From the NCBI GenBank assembly GCA_963837325.1, contig CAWIMV010000001.1, forward strand, positions 434,001 to 498,000: 64,000 bases of DNA, in the 5' to 3' direction. The position numbers and the translations under genes are program-made. Positions 1 to 8,184 of the stretch are shown here, piece after piece. The notes under the pieces are model-generated. The model saw only the letters and a list, made by a program, of their open reading frames with translations. It did not search any database and was not told the origin of the DNA. This DNA is from CAVQKZ01 sp963837325. Its GTDB lineage: Bacteria > Actinomycetota > Actinomycetes > Mycobacteriales > Jatrophihabitantaceae. The number at the start of each line of letters is the position of its first letter. The first letter of the stretch is position 1.

Positions 1-1133
1 GCCAGCACAAGCTGCAGGTAGTACTCGGCGTGGCGACGCTGCACGGCAACGACCTCGCCGCAGCCGCGCAGCCGCTCCCGCGCCACCGAGCCGATAGTGT
101 CCAGGAGCCGGAAGCGTTGGCCGCCCCCGTGTGGTTCGGGCAGCGGCTCCACCAAATGCAGATCCACCAGCGTGGTCAGGGCGTCCAGCACGAGCTGCGG
201 CTGCAGCGGCCCGGCTGCGTCCAGGTCTGCGCCCACCGTCTCGGCCGCGTCGAGCGACCAAGTGCCCCGGAAGACACCCAGTCGGGTGAACAGCGTTTCC
301 TCGACCGGGTTGAGCAGAGCAAGGCTCCAGTCGATCGCCTCCCGCAGCCCGCGATGTCGCGTGGCGGCACCGACCGTCGCCCGGCCGAGCACCGGCCAGT
401 GTCCGCCGTCGGCGGCGGTCAGTCGCTCGAGCAGCTGGGCCGGGGCGAGGGCCCGGCTACGGGCCGCGGCGAGCTCGATGGCCAGCGGCACCCCGTCGAG
501 ACGTCGGCAGATCTCAGCGACCGCGATCATGCCCGCGCGATCGGGCGCGAACTGCGGGTTGACCGCGCGCGCCCGCGCGCAGAACAGGCGCCCGGCCGGC
601 GAACCGGCCGGATCGTCGCCGGCGTCGGTGTCCAGCGGCGCGAGCGGCACCACCTGCTCACCGGCCAGATGCAGCGGACGGCGGCTGGTCACCAGCAGGC
701 TGAGGTCCGGCGCGCACCCGACCAGGTCACCGAGCAGCGCCGCGGCCGCGATGACCTGCTCGAAATTGTCCACGACCACGAGCTGGTGTCGGCCGCGCAG
801 GACCGCGGCGAGCCGATCGAGCGTCGCGCTGCCGGCCAGCACCGCGATGCCCAGCTGCCGACACAGCTCAGCGGCAACCGAGTCCGCGTCGACGACGGCC
901 GACAGGTCGACCAGCACGGCACCGTGCCGGAACTGCTCGTGCGCCCGGTGCGCGACCTCGACGGCCAGCCGGGTCTTGCCCACCCCGCCCAGCCCGGTCA
1001 GCGTGACCAGCCGCCGACGCTCGACGGTCAGCAGGTCGAGTACCAGGGCGACCTCGTCCGCGCGGCCCAGCAGGTCGGTGACCGGGGCCGGAACGGTGCC
1101 GAGCCCGAGCAACCCGTCGGCAGCCTCGCTCAC
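1..1133 (-). CDS. NB-ARC/AAA-type regulatory ATPase, partial (3' end outside window)
   Basis: Reading leftwards from a GTG at 1133 the frame stays open to the window edge (about 377 codons). It contains a P-loop GLGGVGKT near residue 50, a Walker B-like LVVVDNFEQ, the sensor-like LLVTSRRPL and the motif GVPLAIELAAARS. This order is typical of the predicted ATPases (COG3903) found in AfsR/LuxR-type signal-transduction regulators of actinomycetes. The visible part begins almost directly with the ATPase, so any DNA-binding domain would have to be C-terminal and outside the window. The start is uncertain: there is no good ribosome-binding site and the frame is open further upstream. Family assignment is firm; the target pathway is unknown. 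Confidence 0.85.
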   Translation of the reverse strand, partial: MSEAADGLLGLGTVPAPVTDLLGRADEVALVLDLLTVERRRLVTLTGLGGVGKTRLAVEVAHRAHEQFRHGAVLVDLSAVVDADSVAAELCRQLGIAVLAGSATLDRLAAVLRGRHQLVVVDNFEQVIAAAALLGDLVGCAPDLSLLVTSRRPLHLAGEQVVPLAPLDTDAGDDPAGSPAGRLFCARARAVNPQFAPDRAGMIAVAEICRRLDGVPLAIELAAARSRALAPAQLLERLTAADGGHWPVLGRATVGAATRHRGLREAIDWSLALLNPVEETLFTRLGVFRGTWSLDAAETVGADLDAAGPLQPQLVLDALTTLVDLHLVEPLPEPHGGGQRFRLLDTIGSVARERLRGCGEVVAVQRRHAEYYLQLVL

Positions 1134-1335
1134 CGTGCCGGTGCAGCTGTCATCTCGCCCCGGACCCCCTTTATGGCGATTGTGCGCGCCGGACGTCCCC
1201 ACCACCAGCCCGCGAATAGGGCGATCGCCCGATGCGACCGGGCGCAGCCCTCTCGATGATGGGCCCGGGCATCCAGCGGGTGCTCGCTGAACGCCCCGCG
1301 CAATCGATGCCGAGGTCCGGCCCTGGAGGTCACCG

Positions 1336-2928
1336 ATGATCACATCACTGCGCCCGGGGCGCCCCGCCGCGACGTCGCACCGGACCCGGCGCGCGCTGGG
1401 TGCCGCCATCGCCGCTACGGCCTCGACTGCGGCGCTGTTCGCCGCGACGGGCGCCGCTTCGGCCGCCACCTCGTCGTGCGCACCCGACGGGACGTGCACG
1501 GTGAGCTTCGCCTACACCGGCGCGCCGGAGTCCTGGACCGTGCCCGCCAATGTCACCTCGCTCACGGTCACCATCGCCGGCGCGTCCGGCGGGAATGCAG
1601 AGAACGGCGCCGCGGGCGGTGGTCCTGGCGGTCAATTCACGACCACGATCCCGGTCCAGCCGGGCCAGGTGCTGAGCGTCGCTGTCGGCGGTCGCGGGGC
1701 CGACGGGCAAGATTTCCATACCGGTCCGAAAGGGAGTTCACCGGGCGGCGCGGGTGGCTACGGCGGCGGCGGAAACGGAGCCAGCGCGGCAACCAACAGC
1801 GTCCACATTACCGGCGGGGGTGGTGGTGGCGGGTCGTTCCTGACTGCCGTGAGCGGCGCGACCCAGACACTCCTGGCGACCGCCGGCGGCGGCGGCGCAA
1901 GCGGCGGCAGCGCTGCCGGCGGTGCCGGCGGTGCCGGCGGACCGGGTCAGGCCGGGCTCTCCCTTCTTGCGGGTGCCCCGGACGCCGGTGGCGGCGGCAC
2001 CGAGACGGCGGGCGGCACTGCCGGTGGCACGATCCAGGTCACCCAGCCAGGCACCGGGCCGGCCACCAGCACCAGCGCCTTCGGCACCGGCGGATCCGGT
2101 GACGCACCCGACCCCAACGACCAACGCTTCGGGGATTACCCCAACGGGGGCGGCGGCGGGGGGTATTACGGCGGCGGCGCCGGCGGCTACGCCGTTGTCG
2201 ACCAGACGGGTCGGTTCGGCAGCGGCGGCGGCGGATCCGGCTTCCTGGCCTCAGGCCTTGCGGCGACGGCGACTTCGACCAACGCCGGCGACGGGTTCAT
2301 CACCCTCACCTACCAGCCCGTCCGTGCCTCGACTGGTACCACCCTGGACACTTCGGGCTCCCCGGCACTGGTTGGCGCTCCCGTCACCTACACCGCGTCC
2401 GTGTTCCCGAATCCCGCCGCCGGCACCGTCGCGTTTACCGACAGCGGCACCATCATTCCCGGCTGCGGTGCAGCGCCCGTATCCGCGGCCGGCACCGCAA
2501 CCTGCATGGTGACCTATCAAAGTGCCGGGACGCACCGCATCACCGCCAGCTACAGCGGCGCCGCCGGCTACACCCCGTCCAACAGCGGCACGCTCACCGA
2601 GCAGGTGGCCTACGCACAGCAGGTGCTCTCCTACTCCGCCACCAGTGGCCGCGGCAGCGTCGTCGCGGTCGGCCTGCGACTGACCGACACCCACGGCACG
2701 AACCTCTCCGCCGCGAACGTCGTCGTGCACGCCGTATCCATCGACGGCGGCCCAGTCGGCCACGCCGTCATCAGTGGGGGTAGCAACTTCCCGTACAACC
2801 GGGCCATCCGCGGCTACGCCTTCATCGCCTGGCAAGACCCACCCGGGCTCAGCAAAGGCCAGCACGCGCTGCGGTTCACCGCCGGATCAGATCCCACCAC
2901 CCACGCGATCACACTTACCGCTCGCTAG
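1336..2928 (+). CDS. Secreted glycine-rich protein with Ig-like domain
   Basis: 530 residues, starting at an ATG preceded by GGAGGTCACC. A Sec signal peptide covers about residues 1-45, with an Ala-rich core and a cut near GAASAAT. Residues about 55-325 form a glycine-rich domain with long GGGGG and GGAGG runs, resembling extracellular glycine-rich proteins of actinomycetes. About 330-415 is a bacterial Ig-like repeat (TLDTSGSPALVGAPVTYTASV, GTHRITASYSG). The last 110 residues form another predicted beta domain. No catalytic motif is visible. A cell-surface or matrix role is inferred. It is divergent from the ATPase gene at 1133, with about 200 bp between them. Confidence 0.75.
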   Translation: MITSLRPGRPAATSHRTRRALGAAIAATASTAALFAATGAASAATSSCAPDGTCTVSFAYTGAPESWTVPANVTSLTVTIAGASGGNAENGAAGGGPGGQFTTTIPVQPGQVLSVAVGGRGADGQDFHTGPKGSSPGGAGGYGGGGNGASAATNSVHITGGGGGGGSFLTAVSGATQTLLATAGGGGASGGSAAGGAGGAGGPGQAGLSLLAGAPDAGGGGTETAGGTAGGTIQVTQPGTGPATSTSAFGTGGSGDAPDPNDQRFGDYPNGGGGGGYYGGGAGGYAVVDQTGRFGSGGGGSGFLASGLAATATSTNAGDGFITLTYQPVRASTGTTLDTSGSPALVGAPVTYTASVFPNPAAGTVAFTDSGTIIPGCGAAPVSAAGTATCMVTYQSAGTHRITASYSGAAGYTPSNSGTLTEQVAYAQQVLSYSATSGRGSVVAVGLRLTDTHGTNLSAANVVVHAVSIDGGPVGHAVISGGSNFPYNRAIRGYAFIAWQDPPGLSKGQHALRFTAGSDPTTHAITLTAR

Positions 2929-3094
2929 CTGACGTCCCCCGCGGTTTCCAGAGGCTTCGGTTCGTGTCAGCCGGCCTCGGCGACCGAAAATGACGTCCGC
3001 ATCGCGACAGCGAAGTCGTGCGCACATGGGCGGGTAGCCGCGCTGAATATGAGCTCGAACCGTCGAATACCCCGAGGGGCGGAACGTTCAGGAG

Positions 3095-3268
3095 CTACCA
3101 CATATGTGCCTGCATCGGTCCAGGGCTGACACCGTCGCCCACGAGGACGGACGAGTCGGGGTCTCCTGCCGGCGCAATCCGGTAGGCGCCGTAGCTCTCG
3201 GGTGTGAAGATCTCGACGATGTCGGCATCCACAAGTACCCGCAGGTGCGCCGCGTCGGACAGCGGCAT
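3095..3268 (-). pseudogene. Remnant of a GH32 (beta-fructosidase) C-terminus
   Basis: A 57-codon reading frame on the minus strand reads LRVLVDADIVEIF followed by YGAYRIAPAGD before its stop. The phrase L-R-V-(L/F)-V-D-x-x-I-V-E-I-F is characteristic of the C-terminal beta-sandwich of glycoside hydrolase family 32 (sucrases, levanases, inulinases). An in-frame TGA lies 11 codons upstream of the first ATG, and no five-bladed propeller or WMNDPN catalytic block is found upstream. Only the tail of such a gene survives, close to an IS110 element. The function is lost. The identification rests on recognising a short motif and is moderately sure. Confidence 0.5.
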
Positions 3269-3437
3269 TGTTTGCCCGTGCGTCCCGGGCGGTCAACCCG
3301 CATCTGGCCCGTGGACGCCGAGACCCCGAGCCAACTCGCAACCACCCTGACCGCCTCCGGTCGCATCCATCACCGACTTACTGCCACCTACGCGCACCCT
3401 CTGCGGCTACTTGTTTCATTGACCCACGGCCGGTGCC

Positions 3438-3623
3438 TGGCCAGGCTCGGTCGAGGTGGTCGGTAGGGATGCTCGCTTCGCGGCTGTCCACGGCTTGGCC
3501 GTGAGACTCACTCATGGCATGCAGCCTGCCGGCTGCCGTAGCGCGGAGAGGCTCAAGAGGGGTCTGCCCAGCTCGAAGTAGCGTTGCCCTCCTCGCTGAC
3601 ATCTGTCCGGTCAAGGCGAGGAG
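3438..3623 (+). ncRNA. Likely bridge-RNA region of the IS110 element
   Basis: IS110-group elements encode a structured bridge RNA in the noncoding left end, just upstream of the transposase; it pairs with donor and target DNA. The 186 bases between the presumed left end and the transposase start are noncoding and rich in short self-complementary runs such as CAGCCTGCCGGCTG near 3522. Length and position fit, but I could not fold it or assign guide loops, so this is inference from family knowledge. Confidence 0.3.
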
Positions 3624-3632
3624 TTGAGCAGC

Positions 3633-4796
3633 ATGGGACGGGTCGTCATCGGGATGGATCCGCATAAGCGGTCCGCGACGATCGAGATCATCGACAGTAA
3701 CGAACGCATCGTTGGCCACGGTCGGTTCGGCACCGACCGCGAGGGTTACGCCTCGATGCTCGCCCTGGGCCGTAAGCACCCCGACCGGCAGTGGGCGGTC
3801 GAGGGCTGTAACGGCATCGGCCGACACATCGCGCAACGTCTGGTCGCCGATGGCGAGCCGGTGGTCGACGTGCCTGCCAAGCTGTCGGCGCGGGCCCGCG
3901 TGTTCTCCACTGGACAGGGCCGCAAGACCGATCCGGTCGATGCGCACTCGGTCGCGTTGGTCGGGCTGCGCAGCTCTGGTCTTCGGGTGATCGAGGCCGA
4001 TGACGCGACCGTGGCGTTGCGGCTGCTGGTGGATCGTCGCGACGAACTGGGGGTCGCTCGGTCGCAGACGATCAACCGAATCCATCGGCTATTGCTGGAG
4101 TTGCTGCCCGGCGGGGCAAAGAAGTTCCTGTCCGTCGACCAGGCCAAAGCCCTGCTCGCGACCGTGCGCCCACGCGATGTCGTCGGCAAGACCCGACGCC
4201 GGCTGGCAGCCGAACTGATCACCGAGCTCGCCAGCATCGACAAGCGGATCAAGACAGCCGACCGTGAGCTCAACGACCTCATCGACGCCACCGGAAGCAC
4301 CCTGCGCGACCTGCACGGCATCGGCCCATCCGGCGCGGCGCGCCTGCTCGGCGACGTCGGAGACATCACCCGATTCGCCGACAAAGGCCGCTTCGCATCC
4401 TGGAACGGCACGGCACCGCTCGACGCCTCCAGCGGTGAACAGAACCGGCATCGACTCTCACGAGCCGGCAACCGCAGAATCAACCGCGTCCTGCACATCA
4501 TGGCCATCGTCGCCCTCCGCAACGACACCGAAGGGCGCCGCTACTACCGACGAAAGATCGCAGCCGGGAAGTCGAACATGATGGCATTGCGAGCCCTCAA
4601 ACGCCGCCTGTCCGACATCGTCTACAACCAGATGCGCCAGGACGCCAAGCGCCTCGCGACGGGCCCGGGAGGACACCCGGGGGCGACACTTCAATCCAGC
4701 GCGGCCGACTCACACCCCGACATCGACACTTCGGATCAGTCACTTCCCGGACCCGCCAAGACCAATCCTAGAACCGACCTCATCCCCGCCTGTTGA
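3633..4796 (+). CDS. IS110-family transposase (DEDD/serine recombinase)
   Basis: 387 residues from the ATG at 3633, nine bases after GAGGAG; a TTG at 3624 abuts the same site and is less likely. The N-terminal RuvC-like domain carries GMDPHK (first Asp, residue 9), WAVEGCNGIG (Glu) and KTDPVDA (Asp pair). The C-terminal Tnp domain has GIGPSGAARLLGDVGD, the Ser-containing LDASSGEQNR segment and NRVLHIMAIVALR. Full length for the family and apparently intact, so the element could still move. The protein recombines DNA guided by a bridge RNA encoded by the same element. Confidence 0.93.
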   Translation: MGRVVIGMDPHKRSATIEIIDSNERIVGHGRFGTDREGYASMLALGRKHPDRQWAVEGCNGIGRHIAQRLVADGEPVVDVPAKLSARARVFSTGQGRKTDPVDAHSVALVGLRSSGLRVIEADDATVALRLLVDRRDELGVARSQTINRIHRLLLELLPGGAKKFLSVDQAKALLATVRPRDVVGKTRRRLAAELITELASIDKRIKTADRELNDLIDATGSTLRDLHGIGPSGAARLLGDVGDITRFADKGRFASWNGTAPLDASSGEQNRHRLSRAGNRRINRVLHIMAIVALRNDTEGRRYYRRKIAAGKSNMMALRALKRRLSDIVYNQMRQDAKRLATGPGGHPGATLQSSAADSHPDIDTSDQSLPGPAKTNPRTDLIPAC

Positions 4797-4847
4797 CACA
4801 GAGGGGTGCCATGAGTGCGTTCCCGTCGGTGGCCGCAGGTAGGCCGA

Positions 4848-5162
4848 TCAGGCGGGAGTCGATGCGTCTGCGCGCCGCGAACAAGCGCGATGCCGGCGCA
4901 CCATCGCCCGCCAAATTTCTCGTGCGATCAGCGCGTTCGCACCTGCCGCGAGCGCATACGATGCGAGCGTCAGGGCCCCGACAAGAGGCCCCCAGAGCCC
5001 TCCGAGCATGAACGCAAAGGCCGAAACGAACGGGCTCCACGGCAGCACGGCGAACCAGGCCGCAAAAAACAGATCGTCGCGGCCAGTCACTGCGGCTGCG
5101 AGCGCTAGACCAACGACCGAGGCCACGTAGACGAACGGCACGAGGCGACTTCTATCGACCAC
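4848..5162 (-). CDS. Small hypothetical membrane protein
   Basis: About 104 residues. The GTG at 5162 lies nine bases after TTAGGAG; the ATG at 5169-5171 directly abuts that site and is less likely. Three hydrophobic segments are visible: VPFVYVASVVGLALAAAV, LFFAAWFAVLPWSPFVSAFA and LWGPLVGALTLASYALAAGA. Its size and layout resemble the SCO4225-type small membrane proteins of actinomycetes, but I cannot confirm this. It starts just downstream of the IS110 right end and is read towards it. Function unknown. Confidence 0.6.
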   Translation of the reverse strand: MVDRSRLVPFVYVASVVGLALAAAVTGRDDLFFAAWFAVLPWSPFVSAFAFMLGGLWGPLVGALTLASYALAAGANALIAREIWRAMVRRHRACSRRADASTPA

Positions 5163-5365
5163 CCCGACCATCTCCTAACTCGTGCATGGGCCATGCGGGC
5201 CGCCACGGCCCCGTGCTCGGACCCATCGACCCGAAGTTCGGCCAGTTGAGGTATATGGCGGAGGTAAACGCGCGATCCAAACGGGGGCATACCTCAGATC
5301 AGTCACGCGAAGCGCATCATCGGCGGCATGTGCGTGCGAGGCCGTGGATAACTCGCGGGGGGCCT

Positions 5366-5560
5366 ATGCTGCGGACCGTGCAGAGCCAGCGGAGCGTGCG
5401 CAGCAATATCGTGGGCATTGGCCTGTGCGGCATTGCCGGCGTGTTTGATGTCTGGCAAGCCGTTGCCAAGGGCGCGACCTGGGCTTGGATCTCTGCAGCC
5501 GTGATGCTAATTATCATCCTGTCCTGCGTGCAGGACCTCCGCAAAGCTCGACATTCCTAG
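5366..5560 (+). CDS. Small hypothetical membrane protein (64 aa)
   Basis: The ATG at 5366 follows GCGGGGGGCCT. The 64-residue product has a basic N-terminus and two hydrophobic stretches, IVGIGLCGIAGVFDVWQAV and AWISAAVMLIIILSCV, ending in a basic tail. This is compatible with a two-pass inner-membrane peptide. The frame is open about 60 codons further upstream, but that part has a composition unlike a protein. No family recognised. Confidence 0.45.
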   Translation: MLRTVQSQRSVRSNIVGIGLCGIAGVFDVWQAVAKGATWAWISAAVMLIIILSCVQDLRKARHS

Positions 5561-5604
5561 CCGTGCATCTGGCTGACGCTCGGAGCATCTGAGCGCAGAA
5601 ACTG

Positions 5605-6042
5605 TCGCTGCGCGGCCCGGCGGTTACGCGGCCAAGCTGTCGGTCGGCACCGACTCGCCGTACGTATACGCGCCAGTCGACATCGCCATGCAGGTCAAGC
5701 CACCGGCGGCGTGGGGCAAGGTCACCGGGACCGTCATGGATGCCGGCAGCGGTAATCCGCTAGGCGGCGCAACGGTGCGGATCTGCACCATGTACAACAA
5801 GGCAACCGGCGATTGCGGGCCAGTGACGTACAGGCTGAAGACCGACGGTGCCGGCCGCTACGTGCTGTGGTTGAACAAGGGTTACAGCCCACTTCAGATC
5901 ATCGCGGCGAACGATCTCTACGCGCAGCAGACCAAGATTGCGAAGGTGACGGCGGGGAAGACGGCCACTCTCGACTTCGCCCTGCGACAGTTGAATCCGC
6001 CACTCGCAGGCCGCATCGTGGGCGATGACGTAGGCGATCTCG
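5605..6042 (+). pseudogene. Truncated copy of the 3' end of the S53/Kelch protein gene (47297-51553)
   Basis: This stretch matches 51130-51565 almost base for base (roughly 95 percent by eye). It covers the last ~135 codons of the giant peptidase gene and about 20 bases beyond its stop. It encodes the same carboxypeptidase-regulatory-like domain (KVTGTV, ATVRICTMYNKATGDCGPV, YVLWLNKGYSPLQII) but has no start or upstream part. One C is missing in TTGAATCCGCC compared with TTGAATCCCGCC in the parent, so the frame runs past the parental stop to 6383. A dead duplicated fragment, recent enough to keep high identity. Confidence 0.85.
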
Positions 6043-6257
6043 ACGTCGATGATGTGATCTTGCGCGCGGCCGCGTGTTTGTCTTCTGCGCCACAGGCGCG
6101 CCCGAGCGTCGGATGGATCGGCGGGCACGCGCTGCAGGCGCTGCGCGGTGACCACTTGTTGACGGTGTTCGGGAGCGTCATCGCGTCAGATCCAGCTCAG
6201 ATAGTCACTCAGAGCGGCTCCGTCGGATCGGAACGAGCGCCAAGGTCTCGGAAATAC

Positions 6258-6303
6258 TGGTCGGGGTGGCGGGATTCGAACCCACCGCCTCTTCGTCCCG
6301 AAC
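6258..6303 (-). other. 3' half of tRNA-Pro(CGG): presumed attachment-site remnant
   Basis: The minus strand reads TTCGGGA (anticodon loop with CGG), CGAAG (3' anticodon stem), a short variable region, the T arm GTGGG-TTCGAAT-CCCGC, then CACCCCG-A-CCA. This is the 3' half of an actinomycete tRNA-Pro(CGG). The 5' half is missing: no CGGGGTG acceptor strand and no D arm lie at the right distance, and the sequence before the loop repeats CGAAG instead of the expected CTTCG. Tyrosine recombinases integrate into tRNA genes from the anticodon loop to the 3' end and leave such a half at one boundary, so this looks like an old attR/attL. Confidence 0.7.
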
Positions 6304-6477
6304 TTCGTGCACGTCCCGTGGTGGGCCGCGAACCGAACGATGGTGAACGCGATCGCTTGCTAGGCGCTTTCGCCTGCCGGTGACGTTGCTGTACTTCCGT
6401 GCTGTACTCGCAGGCCGCCGAAAGCCGAAGTACGGCGACATGCTGCAAAAACCGCCGGCTCAGCCTAGCCCCGCAGG

Positions 6478-6851
6478 TAGATCCGTGCGCTGACCGTCGA
6501 GGAGACTGAGGAACGACGGGCGACTTTTCGCGCGCGCGTGAAGTCGTGCGAGCTCGGTGCGCCGGATCTCGTGAGTTTCTCCTGACCACCGGTCTGCGGA
6601 TCGGCGAAGCGCGCACGGCAAGTTGGTCGACAGTCGATCTGGATCGGGGCACCCTCGAGATTGCCGCGACCGTCGTGCGGGACAGCCTGACGATCCAGGA
6701 ACGCCGCAAAGTCGGCGGCGCCGGCTGGCCGGTGATCGTACTGCCGACGTCGGGACCGGGGCTCCACTGTCGACGCTGCCCGACCTTGCCGAATCCGAAC
6801 GACATCGCCTTTCCCGGCACGGTGTCGCCGGAGACAGGCAGACGGTCGTAG
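6478..6851 (+). pseudogene. Decayed tyrosine recombinase (phage-type integrase)
   Basis: Two frames join to give ...FRARVKSCELGAPDLV and then FLLTTGLRIGEARTASWSTVDL, followed by DRGTLEI and WPVIVLP. This is the region around the first catalytic Arg (GLRIGEA) of phage integrases and the beta strands after it. A one-base loss near 6573 splits the frame, an in-frame TAG lies just upstream, and the C-terminal HxxR and Tyr motifs are absent. It lies 175 bp from the tRNA-Pro half, the normal place for an integrase beside its attachment site. Non-functional. Confidence 0.7.
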
Positions 6852-6866
6852 TCCCGATCCCGCGCC

Positions 6867-6908
6867 AGGCTCGGCCCCGCGGTGCCAGCAAACGCGGGGG
6901 CCGAGCCT
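6867..6908. terminator. Strong hairpin between convergent genes
   Basis: AGGCTCGGCCCCGCG (6867-6881) pairs with CGCGGGGGCCGAGCCT (6893-6908): a 15-bp GC-rich stem with one bulged base and an 11-base loop. It sits 7 bp past the stop of the minus-strand secreted protein gene and after the integrase relic, so it most likely terminates the minus-strand operon. There is no clear U-tract, as is common in actinomycetes. Confidence 0.75.
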
Positions 6909-6915
6909 GAACCGA

Positions 6916-7395
6916 TCAGCCGTCGACGCTGCGGTGCGTCTCGGAGTAGCACTTCGTTGGTGTCGAATCGTTGGCGCCGTCGACGAGGCAAACCTTCAAA
7001 CCGACGTAGTCGCCCGGCAGGACGTTTCCATAGGGCTTGAACGGATCCCACACGACGTAAGCGCGAGACGTGTAGATGCTGCCATACCCGTCGTAGGCGC
7101 CGCCCAGGTAGTACTTGTGACCGTCCCTCGTCAGCCAGGCCCAGGCCTTGACGCCGTGGTGGTCGTCGCAGGTGTCGCGAATCTCGACATAATCGTCGTT
7201 CATTCCACCGCCGGGCAGGCCCGAGCCATAGTCGACGAACGTCGCCTCGCCGCAGCTGTCGTGGTCGGAGGTGTAGATGTCGAAGTAGTCGTTGTACGAG
7301 TCGCTGGCTGATGCAGCCGGGGCGTTGAGCGCGATCGCGCCGGCGATCATCGCGGACAGCAGCACTGAGGTCGCTCGGAGCGTCATTCGGAACAC
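6916..7395 (-). CDS. Small secreted protein, paralogue of its upstream neighbour
   Basis: About 159 residues. The GTG at 7395 lies six bases after GGGAGG; the ATG at 7386 is an alternative. A signal peptide (MTLRATSVLLSAMIAGAIALNAPAASA) is followed by a mature part rich in Tyr and Asp with four Cys. It shares FVDYGSGLPG, VKAWAWLT, YYLGGAYD, VVWDPFKPYGNV, DYVGLKVCLVDG and the C-terminal RSVDG with the protein at 7412-7924. The 16-bp gap to that gene indicates one operon and a tandem duplication. No known domain recognised; an extracellular role is inferred from the signal peptide only. Confidence 0.75.
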   Translation of the reverse strand: MFRMTLRATSVLLSAMIAGAIALNAPAASASDSYNDYFDIYTSDHDSCGEATFVDYGSGLPGGGMNDDYVEIRDTCDDHHGVKAWAWLTRDGHKYYLGGAYDGYGSIYTSRAYVVWDPFKPYGNVLPGDYVGLKVCLVDGANDSTPTKCYSETHRSVDG

Positions 7396-7411
7396 TTGAA
7401 GCCTCCCAGGC

Positions 7412-7924
7412 TCAGCCGTCGACGCTGCGGCTCGTGAACGATTGGCAATGCGTCGGGGTCGAGTCGTCGTTGCCATCGACGAGGCACACCTTCAGACCCA
7501 CATAGTCGCCGGCCTTGACGTTGCCGTATTTGAGGAATGGGTCCCAGACCACGGTGCCCTTGGCGCCGTACGGGTCGTAGGCGTCTCCGAGGTAGTGCTT
7601 GACTCCGCCGCGGGTCAGCCAGGCCCAAGCCTTGACCCCGTGGCCGTCGGGCGTCCCCGATCCGGTGGCGCACGTGTCGCGGACGAGAACGTAGTCGTCA
7701 TTGCCACTGCCGGAGAGGCCCGGTCCGTAGTCCACGTATTTGACCCAGCCGCAGTAGTTCGTCGTGTAGAAGCTGAAGCTGTCGTCGTGCGTCGCCGATG
7801 CCGATGCCGATGCCGATGTCGAAACAGGTGAGCTCGAGGCGGGCGCGCAGAGCGCGACGGAACTGGCGACGATTCCCGCCGCGAGCGTCGCGACGACGCC
7901 CAGGTTTGCCCTTCGGGTGTGCAT
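7412..7924 (-). CDS. Small secreted protein, first of a tandem pair
   Basis: 170 residues from the ATG at 7924, seven bases after AGAGAGGA. The signal peptide (LGVVATLAAGIVASSVALCAPASS) is followed by a Ser/Ala-alternating linker (TSASASASA) and a domain shared with the next gene (WVKYVDYGPGL, DDYVLVRDTC, VKAWAWLT, DYVGLKVCLVDG). Cysteines are conserved at equivalent places, suggesting disulfides outside the cell. The SASASA stretch is encoded by GCCGAT repeats (7795-7818, read on the plus strand), a possible slippage site. Function unknown. Confidence 0.75.
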   Translation of the reverse strand: MHTRRANLGVVATLAAGIVASSVALCAPASSSPVSTSASASASATHDDSFSFYTTNYCGWVKYVDYGPGLSGSGNDDYVLVRDTCATGSGTPDGHGVKAWAWLTRGGVKHYLGDAYDPYGAKGTVVWDPFLKYGNVKAGDYVGLKVCLVDGNDDSTPTHCQSFTSRSVDG

Positions 7925-8184
7925 GAGGATCCTCTCTTCTTCGGTCAGATGGACGGGCCGTCGGCCCGCGTGGCCACTCTGGGGCACGGATGCCGATGGG
8001 GCGAGGCTTGGGACGCAATCTGGGTCGTTCTGGGACGCCGCGGGGTCGCGGTCCCTCCAGTCGGGGCGGCCGCTACTCGGGGCTGGACAAGCCGGGACGG
8101 CTGAGGCGCTTCATCCGCCTAAACGCGGATCATCGATTCTGAAATGCGCGGTCGTGTGCGCGGCGTCGCAGCCCACGCAAACCC

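Larger units (their letters stand above)
3419..4810 (+). mobile_element. IS110-family insertion sequence (ends tentative)
   Basis: A single DEDD transposase gene is flanked on the left by about 190 noncoding bases, as in IS110-group elements. Both flanks carry a related short sequence: TTGACCCACGGCCGGTGCC at 3419-3437 and TTGACACAGAGGGGTGCC at 4793-4810, sharing TTGAC...GGTGCC. IS110 elements lack terminal inverted repeats but carry short similar end/core sequences, so I use these as provisional boundaries. No target duplication is expected. The element lies next to a GH32 gene relic and may have contributed to its loss. Confidence 0.55.

Noticed and set aside
30..1290. Two long plus-strand open frames (about 400 codons each) at the left edge
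   Set aside because: Both are antisense shadows of the minus-strand ATPase; they are Arg/Pro/Ser-rich with no family motif, whereas the minus frame has P-loop and Walker B motifs.
1831..2260. Gly-codon-rich GGCGGC/GGTGGC runs as a tandem repeat or CRISPR-like array
   Set aside because: They are coding glycine runs without regular period or spacers.
6043..6383. Continuation of the 5688 reading frame past the duplicated segment
   Set aside because: It exists only because a base is missing near the parental stop; the downstream part crosses the antisense tRNA half and has no protein character.
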